This document shows positions 31,290 to 39,110 of a stretch of 44,800 bases of DNA, piece by piece. This DNA comes from Phycisphaerales bacterium (GTDB lineage Bacteria > Planctomycetota > Phycisphaerae > Sedimentisphaerales > Anaerobacaceae), in contig CP070678.1 of assembly GCA_020352515.1 (NCBI GenBank), positions 2,428,129-2,472,928 on the forward strand, given 5' to 3'. The first letter of the stretch is position 1. Every line of letters starts with the position of its first letter. Under the pieces are notes generated by a model. It searched no databases, was not told the origin of the DNA, and saw only the letters and a program-made list of their open reading frames with translations. The translations under genes were made by a program, and so were the position numbers.

Positions 31290-32504
31290 TTAGCCGACCA
31301 TTGTGCTGGTTTCGAACACGGGCAGCAATATGGCCATTACAACGAAGCCTATAATAAGACCCAATATCACAATCATGACCGGCCCGAGGAGGTTTGTCAT
31401 GGAGCCAATTGCCGATTCACATTCCTGGTCGTACATTTCAGCGACTTCGAGCAGCATCTCGGGCAGGGTGCCGGTGTCCTCTCCGATTGCGATAATGTTC
31501 GAGGCGATTTCACTGAAGTACTGCTGCTGGCGGATGGCGTTTGCGAGCGTCGAGCCGTCCATTATTGCTTCGCCGATATTGGCTATTTCTGTGGAAAAAG
31601 CCCGATTCACGGTGGTGCCGCGGGTAGTCTCGACGGCCGATACAATCCTTACCCCTCCGTTGAGGAGGGAGCCGAGGGTCCTGGAAAAGCGGGCCAGTTG
31701 GAGTTTTCGGTTTAGTGTCCCGATGACCGGCAATCTTAAGAGCAATCCGTCAAGATGAAGTCGCACGTGCTCGCCTCTGAGGGCGGCGACGCTCAGGAGA
31801 GTGATGCCCGCTGCCGTGAGCAGGAAGGCCCACCAGAAACTCCTGAAGAAGGTGGTTGTTCCGACGAGAATCTCTGTGGGCAGGGGCAGCTTCTGATTGG
31901 CGGTTACAAACAGGTCTATGAACTTGGGGACGACGAAGGCCGTGAGCACGGTAACAACGACCGCGCTTACGACGAGGAGGAATATCGGATACACCATCGC
32001 TCCCTTTATGCGGGCATTCACCGATGCCTTGGCTTTAAGCTGTTCGCTGAGAATGGAAAGAGTCTCAGCGAGGGTTCCGGACTCCTCTGCGGCTTCGATT
32101 ATCGCGGTGTAGACTTTGGAGAAGACTCTTGGGTGTTTTGCCATCGCCCGCGAGAGCGAGCTGGATTGCTCTATATCAGTGCGCAACTGTTCTATGACCG
32201 AGATCAGGTACTTGTTCTGAGTCTGGGTTGTCAGCGTCTTTAGCGCGACGCTCAAGCGCATTCCGGCTCTGAGCAGGGTGGCGAGCTGGTGGGTGAAGAT
32301 CGCGCGCTCACGCACACTTACCCGGTTGCTCAGGAGCTCAGCAGCGCGGAAGATCGAGAGAAGCCTGCTCTGTTCCTCGACACTGAGCAGGTGGTAACCC
32401 TTTTGCCTCAAAGCATTTACAACGGTTTCCCGCCTGTCGGCGAGCATATCTCCGGAGACCAGCGTTCCCTCGTCCGTTTTCGCTTTGAAGGTAAAATTAA
32501 GCAT
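31290..32504 (-). CDS. gspF: T2SS inner-membrane platform protein GspF
   Basis: GspF is the polytopic platform that the secretion ATPase acts on. The 404-residue protein begins MLNFTFKAKTDEGTLVSG and contains two T2SSF repeats. The first (about 65-190) starts RAIFTHQLATLLRAGMRL. The second (about 265-395) starts RFSRTLGSLLNGGVRI and includes GEDTGTLPEMLLEVAEMY. Three membrane segments are visible (near 165, 215 and 375). The ATG at 32504 has GGGGAT six bases upstream. That site is buried in a 12-bp stem (see the leader feature). The operon here starts with gspF; gspE is missing. Confidence 0.95.
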   Translation of the reverse strand: MLNFTFKAKTDEGTLVSGDMLADRRETVVNALRQKGYHLLSVEEQSRLLSIFRAAELLSNRVSVRERAIFTHQLATLLRAGMRLSVALKTLTTQTQNKYLISVIEQLRTDIEQSSSLSRAMAKHPRVFSKVYTAIIEAAEESGTLAETLSILSEQLKAKASVNARIKGAMVYPIFLLVVSAVVVTVLTAFVVPKFIDLFVTANQKLPLPTEILVGTTTFFRSFWWAFLLTAAGITLLSVAALRGEHVRLHLDGLLLRLPVIGTLNRKLQLARFSRTLGSLLNGGVRIVSAVETTRGTTVNRAFSTEIANIGEAIMDGSTLANAIRQQQYFSEIASNIIAIGEDTGTLPEMLLEVAEMYDQECESAIGSMTNLLGPVMIVILGLIIGFVVMAILLPVFETSTMVG

Positions 32505-32507
32505 ACG

Positions 32508-32582
32508 CAAATCCCCATCAGACCAAATCCGGGACAAAAGGATTCCCTATCTATAGGAATAGGCGTTGCCGATGGGGATTTG
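32508..32582 (-). promoter_or_regulatory. structured 5' leader element that can hide the gspF ribosome binding site
   Basis: CAAATCCCCATC (32508-32519 on the plus strand) and GATGGGGATTTG (32571-32582) are perfect 12-base complements. In the gspF mRNA the downstream arm contains the whole GGGGAT ribosome binding site, six bases before the ATG. Inside the 51-base loop are two more stems: GGC/GCC (32562-32570) and ATTCC/GGAAT (32542-32560). The result is a three-way-junction-like fold. That is the shape of a translational riboswitch, thermosensor or protein-binding leader; no known riboswitch consensus was recognised. Confidence 0.5.
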
Positions 32583-32667
32583 TTGATAGTCGCCTTCCGC
32601 ACTTGAAAGGCATCGGACAAGAAAAGGCCGAAAAATGGCACTTTTAAGCAAATAGACAGCCAGCACC

Positions 32668-32701
32668 TAAGTTTCATAAGTCCTTACAGGACAGAAACTT
32701 A
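32668..32701. repeat. stepped inverted repeat upstream of gspF
   Basis: TAAGTTTC (32668-32675) pairs with GAAACTTA (32694-32701), and GTCCT (32680-32684) pairs with AGGAC (32688-32692) inside it. The two-step dyad could be an mRNA hairpin or an operator. Confidence 0.4.
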
Positions 32702-32752
32702 CCGCCTTCTCCGACGCGGTTTCAAAAAAACTATCCGTGGTGCACAAATTTT

Positions 32753-32778
32753 TTTGAGAAAGTCGAAGAATTCTCAAA
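32753..32778. repeat. 8-bp inverted repeat in the gspF upstream region
   Basis: TTTGAGAA (32753-32760) and TTCTCAAA (32771-32778) are perfect complements separated by 10 bases. Because it lies 249 bases or more from gspF, it could be an operator or part of the upstream gene's 3' end. Confidence 0.35.
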
Positions 32779-32929
32779 TTTCCGCTCCCGCCGTCCAATT
32801 CAGCCCGGAATATAGCGTTACTGGCGGGAAGCTTCTTATTAGATTGTCATGCTCTTGACGGTGTTTCTCCGGGCTCACCTGGTCCAATGTCTTGATGGGG
32901 GAAACCGGCAGAAAAAGACGGTTTTCAGG

Positions 32930-33859
32930 TCAAAAGTTGCGTCCTCCAATACCGGTTGCGCCCCCGAGGGGATCGGTTCGATTCTCTCCAAGGGCGATGC
33001 TCTCAATGATCGTTTCGAGGGGGGGTGCTTGTCCTTCCCAGGCCCGTTTTGTGCGTCCATCTTCGAGCAGAGCCACGGCCGGCGTGGTCAAAAACCATTC
33101 CTTGACGTTTGCCAGGCGACCGAGCACGCAGGGCGAATCGGGGCTGACCGGGCCCTGCCCGTACGGGGGGACCTCGACAAAGGCAATCTGCACAAAACCC
33201 TCGTTTCCACTCACTTCACGGGCGATATTCTCGTAGACTCGTATAGCCCTGGCGCAGTCCGGGCAGTCATAATGATAAAAGAGTACGAGCCACAATCCCT
33301 CTTTGAGCAGGTCTGCTATGTCTATATGTTCGAGGATAGGCAGTTTCTTGCCCACCCACGTTTCCGGTTCGAGCACTTCGTAAGAGGAGGTGACGGGCGC
33401 GGGCTCGTTAAGCAGCATTATCGGTGTGGTTACTGCGAGGACAATTACGCCGAGGGCGGCGGTGGTTGCGAAATGAGTCAGAGAAGGCCAGGCGAGCAGT
33501 TTTTCGCTTCTTGGGCGTCGGAATAGGGCCAGGAGAATCACGGCGGGAACATCAATTGCCAACAAAGTAATCCAGGGATTCACGTGGACAGTGCCGAAGC
33601 AGCCGCAGGATTCGGCCCCGGTAAGGCCCTTGTAGAGAGTAATGATGGAAAATGCTGAAAAACAGAGCAGGGCGGCAAGCCAAGCGGCCTTTTTGAACAA
33701 TCCTGAGAGGAGCCAGATACCGAGGGCAAGCTCGAATTCGACCATCAGCACAAGCAACGGCCTGTACGTCCAAATGTCCTTGTTAGCGACCGGCTCTGCA
33801 AGCAGTTGCCAGCCCTTCAAAACGGCCGCTGCCAGCAGCAAAACCCCCAACAATCTCAT
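32930..33859 (-). CDS. MauE/DoxX-like membrane protein fused to a thioredoxin-like domain
   Basis: The 309-residue protein has four N-terminal membrane helices (about 2-112) with SCGCFG at 84-89, a MauE/DoxX-type redox motif. A fifth helix follows (about 131-150). The C-terminal periplasmic thioredoxin-like domain has a DCPDC active site (Cys199, Cys202) within LVLFYHYDCPDCARAI. The fusion suggests electrons pass from the membrane Cys pair to the periplasmic thiol domain. It follows the FecR-domain gene with a short gap; ATG 33859 lacks a clear ribosome binding site, and a GTG at 33883 overlapping that gene is possible. Its role in the sigma-factor regulon is inferred from position. Confidence 0.75.
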   Translation of the reverse strand: MRLLGVLLLAAAVLKGWQLLAEPVANKDIWTYRPLLVLMVEFELALGIWLLSGLFKKAAWLAALLCFSAFSIITLYKGLTGAESCGCFGTVHVNPWITLLAIDVPAVILLALFRRPRSEKLLAWPSLTHFATTAALGVIVLAVTTPIMLLNEPAPVTSSYEVLEPETWVGKKLPILEHIDIADLLKEGLWLVLFYHYDCPDCARAIRVYENIAREVSGNEGFVQIAFVEVPPYGQGPVSPDSPCVLGRLANVKEWFLTTPAVALLEDGRTKRAWEGQAPPLETIIESIALGENRTDPLGGATGIGGRNF

Positions 33860-33866
33860 GATTATA

Positions 33867-35564
33867 CTATTGACGGTCTTCACGGTCCTGAATCCTGCCC
33901 TCAAGACGTGCCATCTTCTCTATGCCCTCAATGATGCTCTCGAGCAGATCGCATCTTTCGAAACAAACGTTGTTCTTGTACGTCCACAGCAGGCTGGTTA
34001 TCCGCCGGCTGAGATTTCCGGTCACCTGGACCTGGTCGCGCAACAGGTCCAGAACGGTTGCCTGGTCGGCCTTGCTGAGGTCATTTTGGCCCTGCTTTAC
34101 GGTCAGCCATGTCAGGACCCTGGTATTTGATAAGTAAACCGTAAGGTGGAGCGAGTAGAGTAGTACGCGCGAATCAATCGCCTCAGAAGAATCTCTTTCA
34201 GCCTTGAAGCGGTTCGCCCACTGCTCAATTGCCTTCAAGCCGACAGCTACACCCTCGCGGTCAGCTCTGCTATCTGTCGATGAGAGGGCCGAAGGCACGT
34301 TCTTCAGCAGCCATTCTTCTCCGTACCCGTAGGCGGACGCCGCCTTGAGAAGCGAGCGTCGATCAGGAGAAACGACGCGATCTGGCAGAGCCCGAGAATA
34401 TACGAACCGCCGGATGTCTCCTGACCTGACCAGAAGCTCCGGATAATCGACTTTCACCCCCTCGCTCGCCAGCGCGCTCTGCAACTCCATAATCCAGGGG
34501 AATTCTGCGGCAAACCAATCCCGGTTTGATTCAATCCATTGATTTCGGTTGATGGCGGGAAGGTCGATTGGTGCTGCGACGGCGGTAAGCCAGAGGTCTG
34601 CAAGGTCGCCGATATCGTCGTAGGTCTTGATTTGGGCGAGCGCGGCTTGGGCTTCGGGGCCACTTGCCCAGGCTGTGAGCCTGGCGACATCACACGATTC
34701 CGGCTCGGTCGGCGCCGATTTGAAGGCCACCTGGGACGTCTGGCCCGGCCCGACATCCACGGTTCCTTTGTCCGATTCGAGCCGGACCGAGCCTTCGGCT
34801 ACGACGAGAGTCGTGACCGTGTCGGTGGCGGTTAGATCGAACGTAGTGCCGGTTATTATGGTTCTCCCGTGGGCGGTAGCCACCTCAAAAGGATTGCCGT
34901 CATGGCGAACATTGGTGAATATCTCGCCGGCGGCGAGTTCGACGGCACAGCCTATTCTGGCTTTCTGAATCAGTGGTTGAAGGGAAATAGTTGTCTGAGA
35001 GTTCATGACCACCCGATGTTTTTCGTTTATCAGCAGTGTTTTGAGTTCTCCCGGGGCTGTTACGATTTGTTCGCCGGGGTCGAGAACCTGGCTGCCTCTC
35101 TCGGACAACAGGTCAATCCTGATTAGCGAAGCTTCAACGGAGACGTTGGGCGAGGTAGTTGTTTTGGAGGGCTTTTTCGTATTTGATAGCGTTAGCCACA
35201 GAGACAGGCCGATGGCCAGACAAGCGGCTGTTGCGGCCGATCTCCACAGCAGGCGGTAGAATGCGGGGCGTCTGGCTTTCCTTTGCGGGGATTCGAGGTT
35301 TTCAAGCTTGGCGGCTACGGCTTGCCAGCTTCGGGCAATCAATTGTTCTCTGTGGCTGGCCCGCTCAACAAGATCCAACGATTCGGCGACCTCGGCCTTG
35401 TGTTGTTTTATAAAGGCCACAGCCTGAGTGGCACTTATGTGGTATTCGGCGCAGGCAGCGCACGACCGCAAGTGGGCAAAATAAGCACGGCTCTGGTGTG
35501 TGGGGCGAGCCAAATCCCCCAGGACAACCGGTATTGTTGATTTTGTTGCCTGCCTACAGTCCAT
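33867..35564 (-). CDS. membrane anti-sigma-like regulator with zinc-finger and FecR domains
   Basis: The 565-residue protein has an N-terminal HLRSCAAC (His31, Cys35, Cys38), the H-x3-C-x2-C zinc-finger pattern of anti-sigma factors. One membrane helix lies at about 107-127. A periplasmic FecR domain follows (about 145-270), with IVTAPGELKTLL, FEVATAHGRTIITGTTFDL and VAEGSVRLES. The last 270 residues are unassigned and mostly helical. FecR-type proteins relay periplasmic signals to an ECF sigma factor, and one lies 148 bases upstream in the same direction. AGGAG and AGGTG precede the ATG. No TonB-dependent transducer gene is present, so the input signal is unknown. Confidence 0.85.
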   Translation of the reverse strand: MDCRQATKSTIPVVLGDLARPTHQSRAYFAHLRSCAACAEYHISATQAVAFIKQHKAEVAESLDLVERASHREQLIARSWQAVAAKLENLESPQRKARRPAFYRLLWRSAATAACLAIGLSLWLTLSNTKKPSKTTTSPNVSVEASLIRIDLLSERGSQVLDPGEQIVTAPGELKTLLINEKHRVVMNSQTTISLQPLIQKARIGCAVELAAGEIFTNVRHDGNPFEVATAHGRTIITGTTFDLTATDTVTTLVVAEGSVRLESDKGTVDVGPGQTSQVAFKSAPTEPESCDVARLTAWASGPEAQAALAQIKTYDDIGDLADLWLTAVAAPIDLPAINRNQWIESNRDWFAAEFPWIMELQSALASEGVKVDYPELLVRSGDIRRFVYSRALPDRVVSPDRRSLLKAASAYGYGEEWLLKNVPSALSSTDSRADREGVAVGLKAIEQWANRFKAERDSSEAIDSRVLLYSLHLTVYLSNTRVLTWLTVKQGQNDLSKADQATVLDLLRDQVQVTGNLSRRITSLLWTYKNNVCFERCDLLESIIEGIEKMARLEGRIQDREDRQ

Positions 35565-35712
35565 AGCGGCACCTACTCCTCATGCCCGGGACCGAACGAT
35601 CCACGGGGCATATAGCATAGTTCCACAGGTAATTGCTGAAAACCGGGAAAATCACGGGAAGAAAATTTCGAGATTCTTCTCGCCTTGTCATAAAAGACGT
35701 ATCCTAAAGGAC

Positions 35713-36276
35713 TTACGAGTCAATTTTTTTTTTGCGGCCCCGAGATTTCTCGTCCGATTGGCCGTTAAGCTTCCTGAAGGCTCGTATCCCGTAGCCGACC
35801 CTATCGTAGAACGTCTTGACCGAGCATCCGGCTTTTTTGGCGGCTTCGGGCGATTTTAGCCCTTCAATGAACCTCAGCTTAATTGCCTCTCTGGCCTTTG
35901 GGGGCAACTGGGCCACCCTTTCTTCTATAAGTGCTCGGAGCTGACTTGCCGACATACGGCCCACTTTGGTGCTCAGCAGGTTATCTCCGGTCGTTGTGGC
36001 GAGCTTCTCAAGCAGGCCGGGATCAATGATCTTGACCGAATTCGTTCGATTGAGGCGATATTTTCGGACCAGGTTTTTCGCGACGCCATGCAGATATCTC
36101 TGGACATTCGTCGAACCGTTGTATTTGGAAGTACCGCGGCAAATCTCGACGAAGACGTCCTGGGTTATATCCTCGGCGTGGGCGCCGTAGCCGACACGCG
36201 CGGCAACGTACTTTAGCGTCGCGTGGTAGTGCCTTGCGTGAAGGGCTTCCAGGGCCTTTCGGTCCGCATGGTGCAC
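35713..36276 (-). CDS. ECF-like RNA polymerase sigma factor
   Basis: The 187-residue form from GTG 36276 contains sigma region 2 (RHYHATLKYVAARVG..AEDITQDVFVEICRG, residues about 15-48). It also has region 4 with LPPKAREAIKLRFIEGLKSPEAAKKAGCSVKTFYDRV (about 125-160). The C-terminus is lysine-rich. The frame stays open upstream and encodes 17 more residues (ESYSADKDEADLLKRA) that look like the normal start of sigma region 2. Just before them lies AAGGAG, six bases ahead of an ATC at 36327. The true start is therefore probably 36327, with an unusual codon. It pairs with the FecR-domain protein downstream. Confidence 0.88.
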   Translation of the reverse strand: MHHADRKALEALHARHYHATLKYVAARVGYGAHAEDITQDVFVEICRGTSKYNGSTNVQRYLHGVAKNLVRKYRLNRTNSVKIIDPGLLEKLATTTGDNLLSTKVGRMSASQLRALIEERVAQLPPKAREAIKLRFIEGLKSPEAAKKAGCSVKTFYDRVGYGIRAFRKLNGQSDEKSRGRKKKIDS

Positions 36277-36327
36277 CGCCCTTTTGAGGAGGTCCGCCTC
36301 ATCCTTATCTGCCGAATAGGATTCGAT

Positions 36328-36657
36328 GACTGTCTCCTTGACGATAATTGCACTTTGTCGGGGATTTGCGGGCGCAATCCAACAGTGCGCTGCACGGCCC
36401 TGACGTATTTAAGGCGTAGCCGAGCGGCTCCGGGTTGGTGGCAAAAACCCTCTTCGAGAGGGGAAATCGGTAGTCATCTGTTGGTCGGCCGCAAAAATAG
36501 GCGAATTCTGCGGATTTCGCCGGTATATTCATCAACATCGCAGGGGCAAGCTGCGCCATAATTTGCGGTAAAGCAGGCGTTTTGTTTAGCCGTGGGCCAG
36601 TTTTTTCGTTGAAATGAGGCTGCAGAGGCAGCCATAGCCTTTGAGAAGCTCCGAGCC
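36328..36657. other. divergent intergenic region between the sigma factor and the polysaccharide cluster
   Basis: About 330 bases without a supported gene. It holds two perfect 6-bp hairpins: CCCTCT/AGAGGG (36448-36462) and GGCTGC/GCAGCC (36618-36633). The second lies 24 bases before the first glycosyltransferase start and could affect its translation. No clear sigma-70 promoter was recognised. Confidence 0.4.
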
Positions 36658-37788
36658 ATGACTCGAATACTCGCAGTGAATTTGGAGGGTGCGGCAGGTG
36701 GAGCCGAGAGGAGCCTGGTTCTGTTGGTGGAGCAATTGCAGGGCCAATTCTCGACGATTGTGGCCTGTCCGGGTGACAGCGTTCTGTCAAGGCTGCTCGA
36801 TTCGAAGGGCTTTTGCTGTCATAAGCTGCCTCGTCCGCCGGCCCGCGCCTATTCATCGCCTCTGAGCGTGGGGTACTGGTTGAGGGCAAGCCTTTGCCTG
36901 GTTCGGGTCGTTCTGAGAGCCAAGCCTGACTTGATACACGCCAACAGTCTCTGCGCAGCGGTTGCGGCGATGCCGGCAGCTCTGCTGACGAGAAAGAGCC
37001 TGCTGCTTCACTGCCGTGATTTAGGCGGTCCGGGGCTTATATCGAGGGTGGTTGGGCGGTTTTGCAGCAAGTTAATTGCAGTCAGTGGTGCGGTAAAGGA
37101 CGCGCTGCTGCGGCAAGGGGTCAAGGCCGAGAAGATCGAGGTTGTTTACAACGGTATCGATAGGGCCGTTATTAGTACGTCGAATCCGAGTTCTGGTATG
37201 TCGAAAACGGGGAATGCCGGAGTATCGGGCCGGTTCACATTCGGCCACGTGGGCCAGTTTGTGCCCTGGAAGAACCATTTTGTCTTCCTTGAGGCCGCGT
37301 GCCGGGTGGGGCAAGAGCTGCCGGAGGCTCGATTTGTGCTGGTCGGCGATGATGTATTTGGGCGGGATAGGCACTACAAGGAGGCTGTCGTCAGCTTCGT
37401 GCGGAAATCGACGATTGCCGACAGAGTCGATCTTGCTGGCTGGCGAGAGGATATGGAGGAGGTTTGGTCCGGGATTGACTGTCTGGTGCACACGGCCGCC
37501 CGCGAGCCGTTCGGTCGTGTAATTATCGAGGCGATGGCTCACGGGATTCCGGTTATCGCGGCGGGCGCGTGCGGGCCGGCGGAAATAATCGAGAACGGCA
37601 GAACGGGCATTCTTGTTCGGGCCGGTGATGTCGGGGCGTTTAGCGAGGCCATGCTGAGAGTTGCGCAGGACGGGGAGTTTGCAGAAAGACTGGGCAGTTC
37701 CGGCTACGCAGATGCCGTGTCGAGGTTCACGGCGGGGGTAACGGCCGAGCGGATCGGGCGGATATATCGGGAAGTACTGGGTTTGTGA
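36658..37788 (+). CDS. GT4 family glycosyltransferase (first)
   Basis: The 376-residue GT-B fold enzyme has an N-terminal Rossmann half starting ILAVNLEGAAGGAERSLVLL, with LIHANSLCAA near residue 100 and VVYNGID near 161. The C-terminal half has the sugar-nucleotide site REPFGRVIIEAMAHGIPVIA at about 280-300, with Glu and Gly conserved. No membrane helix or signal peptide is seen; action on the inner face of the membrane is inferred. The ATG at 36658 has a weak GAG-type binding site behind a hairpin. It opens the polysaccharide operon, 7 bases before the next gene. Confidence 0.9.
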   Translation: MTRILAVNLEGAAGGAERSLVLLVEQLQGQFSTIVACPGDSVLSRLLDSKGFCCHKLPRPPARAYSSPLSVGYWLRASLCLVRVVLRAKPDLIHANSLCAAVAAMPAALLTRKSLLLHCRDLGGPGLISRVVGRFCSKLIAVSGAVKDALLRQGVKAEKIEVVYNGIDRAVISTSNPSSGMSKTGNAGVSGRFTFGHVGQFVPWKNHFVFLEAACRVGQELPEARFVLVGDDVFGRDRHYKEAVVSFVRKSTIADRVDLAGWREDMEEVWSGIDCLVHTAAREPFGRVIIEAMAHGIPVIAAGACGPAEIIENGRTGILVRAGDVGAFSEAMLRVAQDGEFAERLGSSGYADAVSRFTAGVTAERIGRIYREVLGL

Positions 37789-37795
37789 GAGCTAC

Positions 37796-38932
37796 ATGAG
37801 AATCGGCATAAACTTCCATACCACAGATCGGTACATTTCCGGGGTGGAATACTACGCGCTCGGGTTGCTGCGGGGGCTGCTGCGTGTGGGCGGGGAAAAC
37901 GACTACGTTGTATTCACCAATCAACCGGACCTGGTGAAAACTCATGCGTCGGGAGCCGGCAACCTGAAGGTTGTCGGGATCAAGCGTCTCGGCACGAGGA
38001 CGGCGAGGATTCTGTGGGAGCAGACCCGGCTGCCACGTCTGGCGGCAAGGCACAAGCTGGACGTGCTGCATTGCATGAGCTATATTTGCCCCGTATTCAA
38101 ATCGTCGGCCCGGTATGTAGTGACGGTCCACGACACGATTGCGATTGACCATCCGGGGTGGTGCAAGCGCAGTAACGCACTTTATTACGGCCTGTTCATG
38201 AAGCCGGGTTTGCGCCGGGCTTCTCGCGTCATATCGGTGTCGAGGTCCACGGCGGCTGATTTGAGGCGCAACTTCGGGTTTGCTGATTCGAAACTTCGAA
38301 CCGTCTATCCCGGCATAGACGGTATTTTCAGGCCGGAAAGGAATCCCCAGCGTCTATCGCAGGTTAAACTCCGCTACAAGCTGCCTGAGCGCTACGTGCT
38401 CTACGTCGGGAACATCGAACCCAAGAAGAACGTTGGGACGCTCCTTCGCGTTCAGGAGAAGCTCGGGGGCAGAGGACTGCCCCACCGGCTCGTATTTGCA
38501 GGAAGAAGGTCGTGGAGGTCCGCGGAGCAGCTCGATGAGATATCCAGACAGATCGCCGCCGCCGGCGTCGTTAGTGTCGGATACGTTGAGAGAGAGGATC
38601 TGCCCTCGGTTTACGCCATGGCGGACGTTTTCGTTTTCCCGTCACTTTACGAAGGCTTCGGGTTTCCCCCGCTTGAGGCGATGGCGTGCGGAACGCCCGT
38701 GGTTGCGTCACGAAGGGGCGCGCTCGAAGAGACCCTGGGGGATGCGGCGCTGGGGGTCGAGCCGGAAAACGTATCGCAGATTGCAGATGCGGTGGTTTCG
38801 GTGATTACCGACGCGGCCGTGAGAGAAAGACACGTGAGCCTGGGTCTGAAGCAAAGTGCGTTGTTCAACTGGGAAAGGAGCGTTGGAGAGACACTGGCGG
38901 TCTATAAAGAGGTGGCGGGGGCAAATGCATAG
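37796..38932 (+). CDS. GT4 family glycosyltransferase (second)
   Basis: The 378-residue protein starts MRIGINFHTTDRYISGVEYYALGLLRGL and has VTVHDTIAIDHP near residue 118. The VLYVGNIEPKKNVGTLLR block near 205 marks the start of the second GT-B half. LYEGFGFPPLEAMACGTPVVASRRGALEE (about 283-312) is the nucleotide-sugar site. This is the mannosyltransferase-like branch of GT4 (RfaB/WbaZ type), but the donor cannot be read from sequence. The stop overlaps the next small open frame by 8 bases. Confidence 0.92.
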   Translation: MRIGINFHTTDRYISGVEYYALGLLRGLLRVGGENDYVVFTNQPDLVKTHASGAGNLKVVGIKRLGTRTARILWEQTRLPRLAARHKLDVLHCMSYICPVFKSSARYVVTVHDTIAIDHPGWCKRSNALYYGLFMKPGLRRASRVISVSRSTAADLRRNFGFADSKLRTVYPGIDGIFRPERNPQRLSQVKLRYKLPERYVLYVGNIEPKKNVGTLLRVQEKLGGRGLPHRLVFAGRRSWRSAEQLDEISRQIAAAGVVSVGYVEREDLPSVYAMADVFVFPSLYEGFGFPPLEAMACGTPVVASRRGALEETLGDAALGVEPENVSQIADAVVSVITDAAVRERHVSLGLKQSALFNWERSVGETLAVYKEVAGANA

Positions 38933-39110
38933 CGAATCTCTCGATCACACGTGGTTAATCGAGCGGACCGGTTGGACAAGGGGGCTGTTTGGTGTTATTC
39001 TTTGCCTGTCGTCGGCGTGGCGTACGCGGGCCATCGAGTTGTTGGCGCGTTCGTGTCCGGGTGTCACCGGGACCACAGCAGGGACTATGAGGATATTGGG
39101 AGCGGCATGA
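38925..39110 (+). CDS. possible small protein between two glycosyltransferases
   Basis: This 61-residue open frame starts at an ATG overlapping the previous stop, behind a GGGGGC stretch. It ends with a TGA that overlaps the ATG of the next glycosyltransferase (ATGA). Both overlaps copy the style of the rest of the operon. The product (MHSESLDHTWLIERTGWTRG at the start) has one moderately hydrophobic segment and no recognised family. It could be a translated linker, a decayed gene remnant or chance. Confidence 0.35.
   Translation: MHSESLDHTWLIERTGWTRGLFGVILCLSSAWRTRAIELLARSCPGVTGTTAGTMRILGAA

Larger units (their letters stand above)
32505..32929. other. 425-base leader region upstream of gspF
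   Basis: No gene is supported. The stretch lies between the MauE/thioredoxin gene and gspF, both on the minus strand. It contains three strong dyads: the 12-bp stem over the gspF ribosome binding site, a stepped hairpin at 32668-32701 and an 8-bp stem at 32753-32778. No good sigma-70 match was found by eye. Confidence 0.5.

Noticed and set aside
32634..32650. possible sigma-54 promoter (TGGCAC followed by AGCA)
   Set aside because: The -12 element does not match TTGC and the orientation is away from gspF.
36415..36470. tRNA-like stretch upstream of the sigma factor
   Set aside because: A D-arm-like GTAGCCGAGCGG string occurs, but no acceptor stem, anticodon arm or T-arm can be paired around it.
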